Of a stretch of 12,025 bases of DNA, positions 11,192 through 12,025 are shown in pieces. The first letter of the stretch is position 1. The number at the start of each line of letters is the position of its first letter. Origin of the DNA: Actinomycetota bacterium (lineage in GTDB: Bacteria > Actinomycetota > Thermoleophilia > Gaiellales > Gaiellaceae); contig JACDER010000016.1 of assembly GCA_013816275.1 (NCBI GenBank), positions 1 through 12,025 of the forward strand, in the 5' to 3' direction. Below the pieces are notes generated by a model. It was not told where the DNA came from. It saw only the letters and a list, made by a program, of their open reading frames with translations, and did no database searches. The position numbers and the translations under genes were made by a program.

Positions 11192-12025
11192 TCACAGCAG
11201 CTCCAGCGCCCCGCGCACCCGCTCCACCCACCACGCGAGCTCCGCCCGCGCCCGCTCCCGTTTCTCGTCGCTCGCCTCGACGAGCTCGTGCGCGAGCATG
11301 GGGCGTGCCAGCAGAGCTGCCCAAGCCACGCCAGCTCGAGCGCGCGCGGGTCGCATAGGTCGGCGGCAACGTCGCGGAAGTCATCCACCAGCTGCTCGCG
11401 CGTCGCGTCGATCCGCCAGCCGTTGACGAACAGGTACCAGGCGAAGTCGAGCTCGCAGGGGCCGGTGCCGGCCATCCCCCAGTCGATCACGATCGTGCGG
11501 TCGGAGAGCAGGCCGAGGTTCGCGCCCCGGAGGTCGTTGTGGATCAGCGTCGCGGTGCAGCGCGCGAGCTCACGCGCGAGCGGCTTCGGGTCCTCCATCG
11601 CGCCGAATACCGCAGTCGAGACGTCCTCGGGCACCGCCTCGGCGAACACTTCCCAGCCGACGGTAAGCATCTTCGGCAGATAGTCGACGCCCTCGGCCTC
11701 CCCGGCCACGGTCGCCGGCGCCGCGATCATGATTCGGTCCTCGAGCGAGCACGCGCCGCCGATCCGCTCGCCGGCGAACCGCCGGTGCATCGCTGCGAAC
11801 GTCTCGAGAAGGCGCCGGCTTTCCTCGCGCGTGAGCCGCCGGTCCGGCGGCAGCAGCTCGTCGGACACGTCGCGCATGAGCAGCCACGTTCCCGTCTCCT
11901 CGCGGCCCGCCGCCAGCACCGCGTGGTCGATCTCGCGCGGCATTCGCGCGAGCAGGCCGTTCGTCCACAGTGAGGCCTCTCGGCCGGTGTCATGCGTCAC
12001 GCGCGCGACCCAGTCGTCGCCCGAG
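11192..12025 (-). CDS. Phosphotransferase (APH/choline-kinase fold), 5' partial, with a C-terminal frameshift
   Basis: The gene enters from the right edge (open in frame from 12024, reading SGDDWVARVTHDTGREASLW), so the N-lobe start is outside. Kinase-like marks: catalytic IHNDLRGANLGLL with Asp at 11533-11535, and metal-binding VIDWGMAG with Asp at 11482-11484. These place it in the aminoglycoside phosphotransferase superfamily, which also includes small-molecule kinases; the substrate is unknown. After LAWLGQLCWHA the frame changes: the natural end (MLAHELVEASDEKRE, then ELAWWVERVRGALELL) is one base out of frame and stops at TGA 11192-11194. The shift lies at the G run 11300-11303, where one extra G would restore CAC GCC CCC ATG. 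Without repair the frame runs on through the terminator to 11107. Since the core is intact, it is either a recent mutation or a homopolymer error. Confidence 0.82.

Noticed and set aside
1..12025. CRISPR array, insertion sequence, phage or toxin-antitoxin system
   Set aside because: No direct repeat series, transposase or integrase motifs, terminal inverted repeats with target duplications, or paired small toxin/antitoxin genes were found on either strand.

Overview
The window is GC-rich (about two thirds G+C by eye), densely coded on both strands, and uses many GTG/TTG starts. Its gene families (DosS/DevS-type haem-GAF kinase, stand-alone LigD polymerase domain, a Ser-type dienelactone-hydrolase relative, FUSC remnant) point to a soil-type actinomycete (Actinomycetota). 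A deep-branching group such as Thermoleophilia is possible, but that is inference; no rRNA or other marker is present. I see no tRNA, CRISPR array, insertion sequence or phage gene.

Layout. 1-174: end of a DUF1801-type gene. 208-348: candidate 46-residue membrane peptide. 358-927 (-) and 993-1580 (+): ArsR-type winged-helix regulator divergent from a dienelactone hydrolase family gene, with a perfect palindrome between them. 1577-2503 (-): nitronate monooxygenase family. 2583-2885 (+): N-terminal stub of a FUSC transporter, cut off where ogt ends. 2809-3276 (-) ogt and 3345-4088 (+) an aminoglycoside nucleotidyltransferase-like gene, sharing a mirrored divergent promoter. 4085-6248 (-): msrA, LigD-type polymerase and a frameshifted VOC/glyoxalase gene in one transcriptional direction. 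6404-6946 (-): lipoprotein. 7026-7412 (+): short RraA/aldolase-like gene. 7509-9793 (+): two-component pair, GAF-GAF histidine kinase plus NarL-type regulator, with the conserved haem-ligand His of DosS/DevS. 9886-10203: small conserved-type protein of unknown function. 10357-11100: two-TM membrane protein of unknown function. 11120-11142: strong bidirectional hairpin terminator. 11192-12025 (-): phosphotransferase (APH fold), running off the right edge and frameshifted near its C-terminus.

Two threads link the genes. First, a damage-repair theme: Ogt repairs alkylated DNA, the LigD polymerase domain serves end-joining, MsrA repairs oxidised methionine, and the kinase probably senses redox state or diatomic gas. 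Second, a shared expression signal: nine genes have a TANNNT -10 element ending only 6-9 nt before the start codon, so their mRNAs should be leaderless or nearly so, while three others have a clear Shine-Dalgarno sequence. I found no convincing new multi-gene defence or mobile system. The best leads are the leaderless-promoter pattern, the haem-sensor pair, the palindromic operator, and an array of tandem inverted repeats after the response regulator gene.
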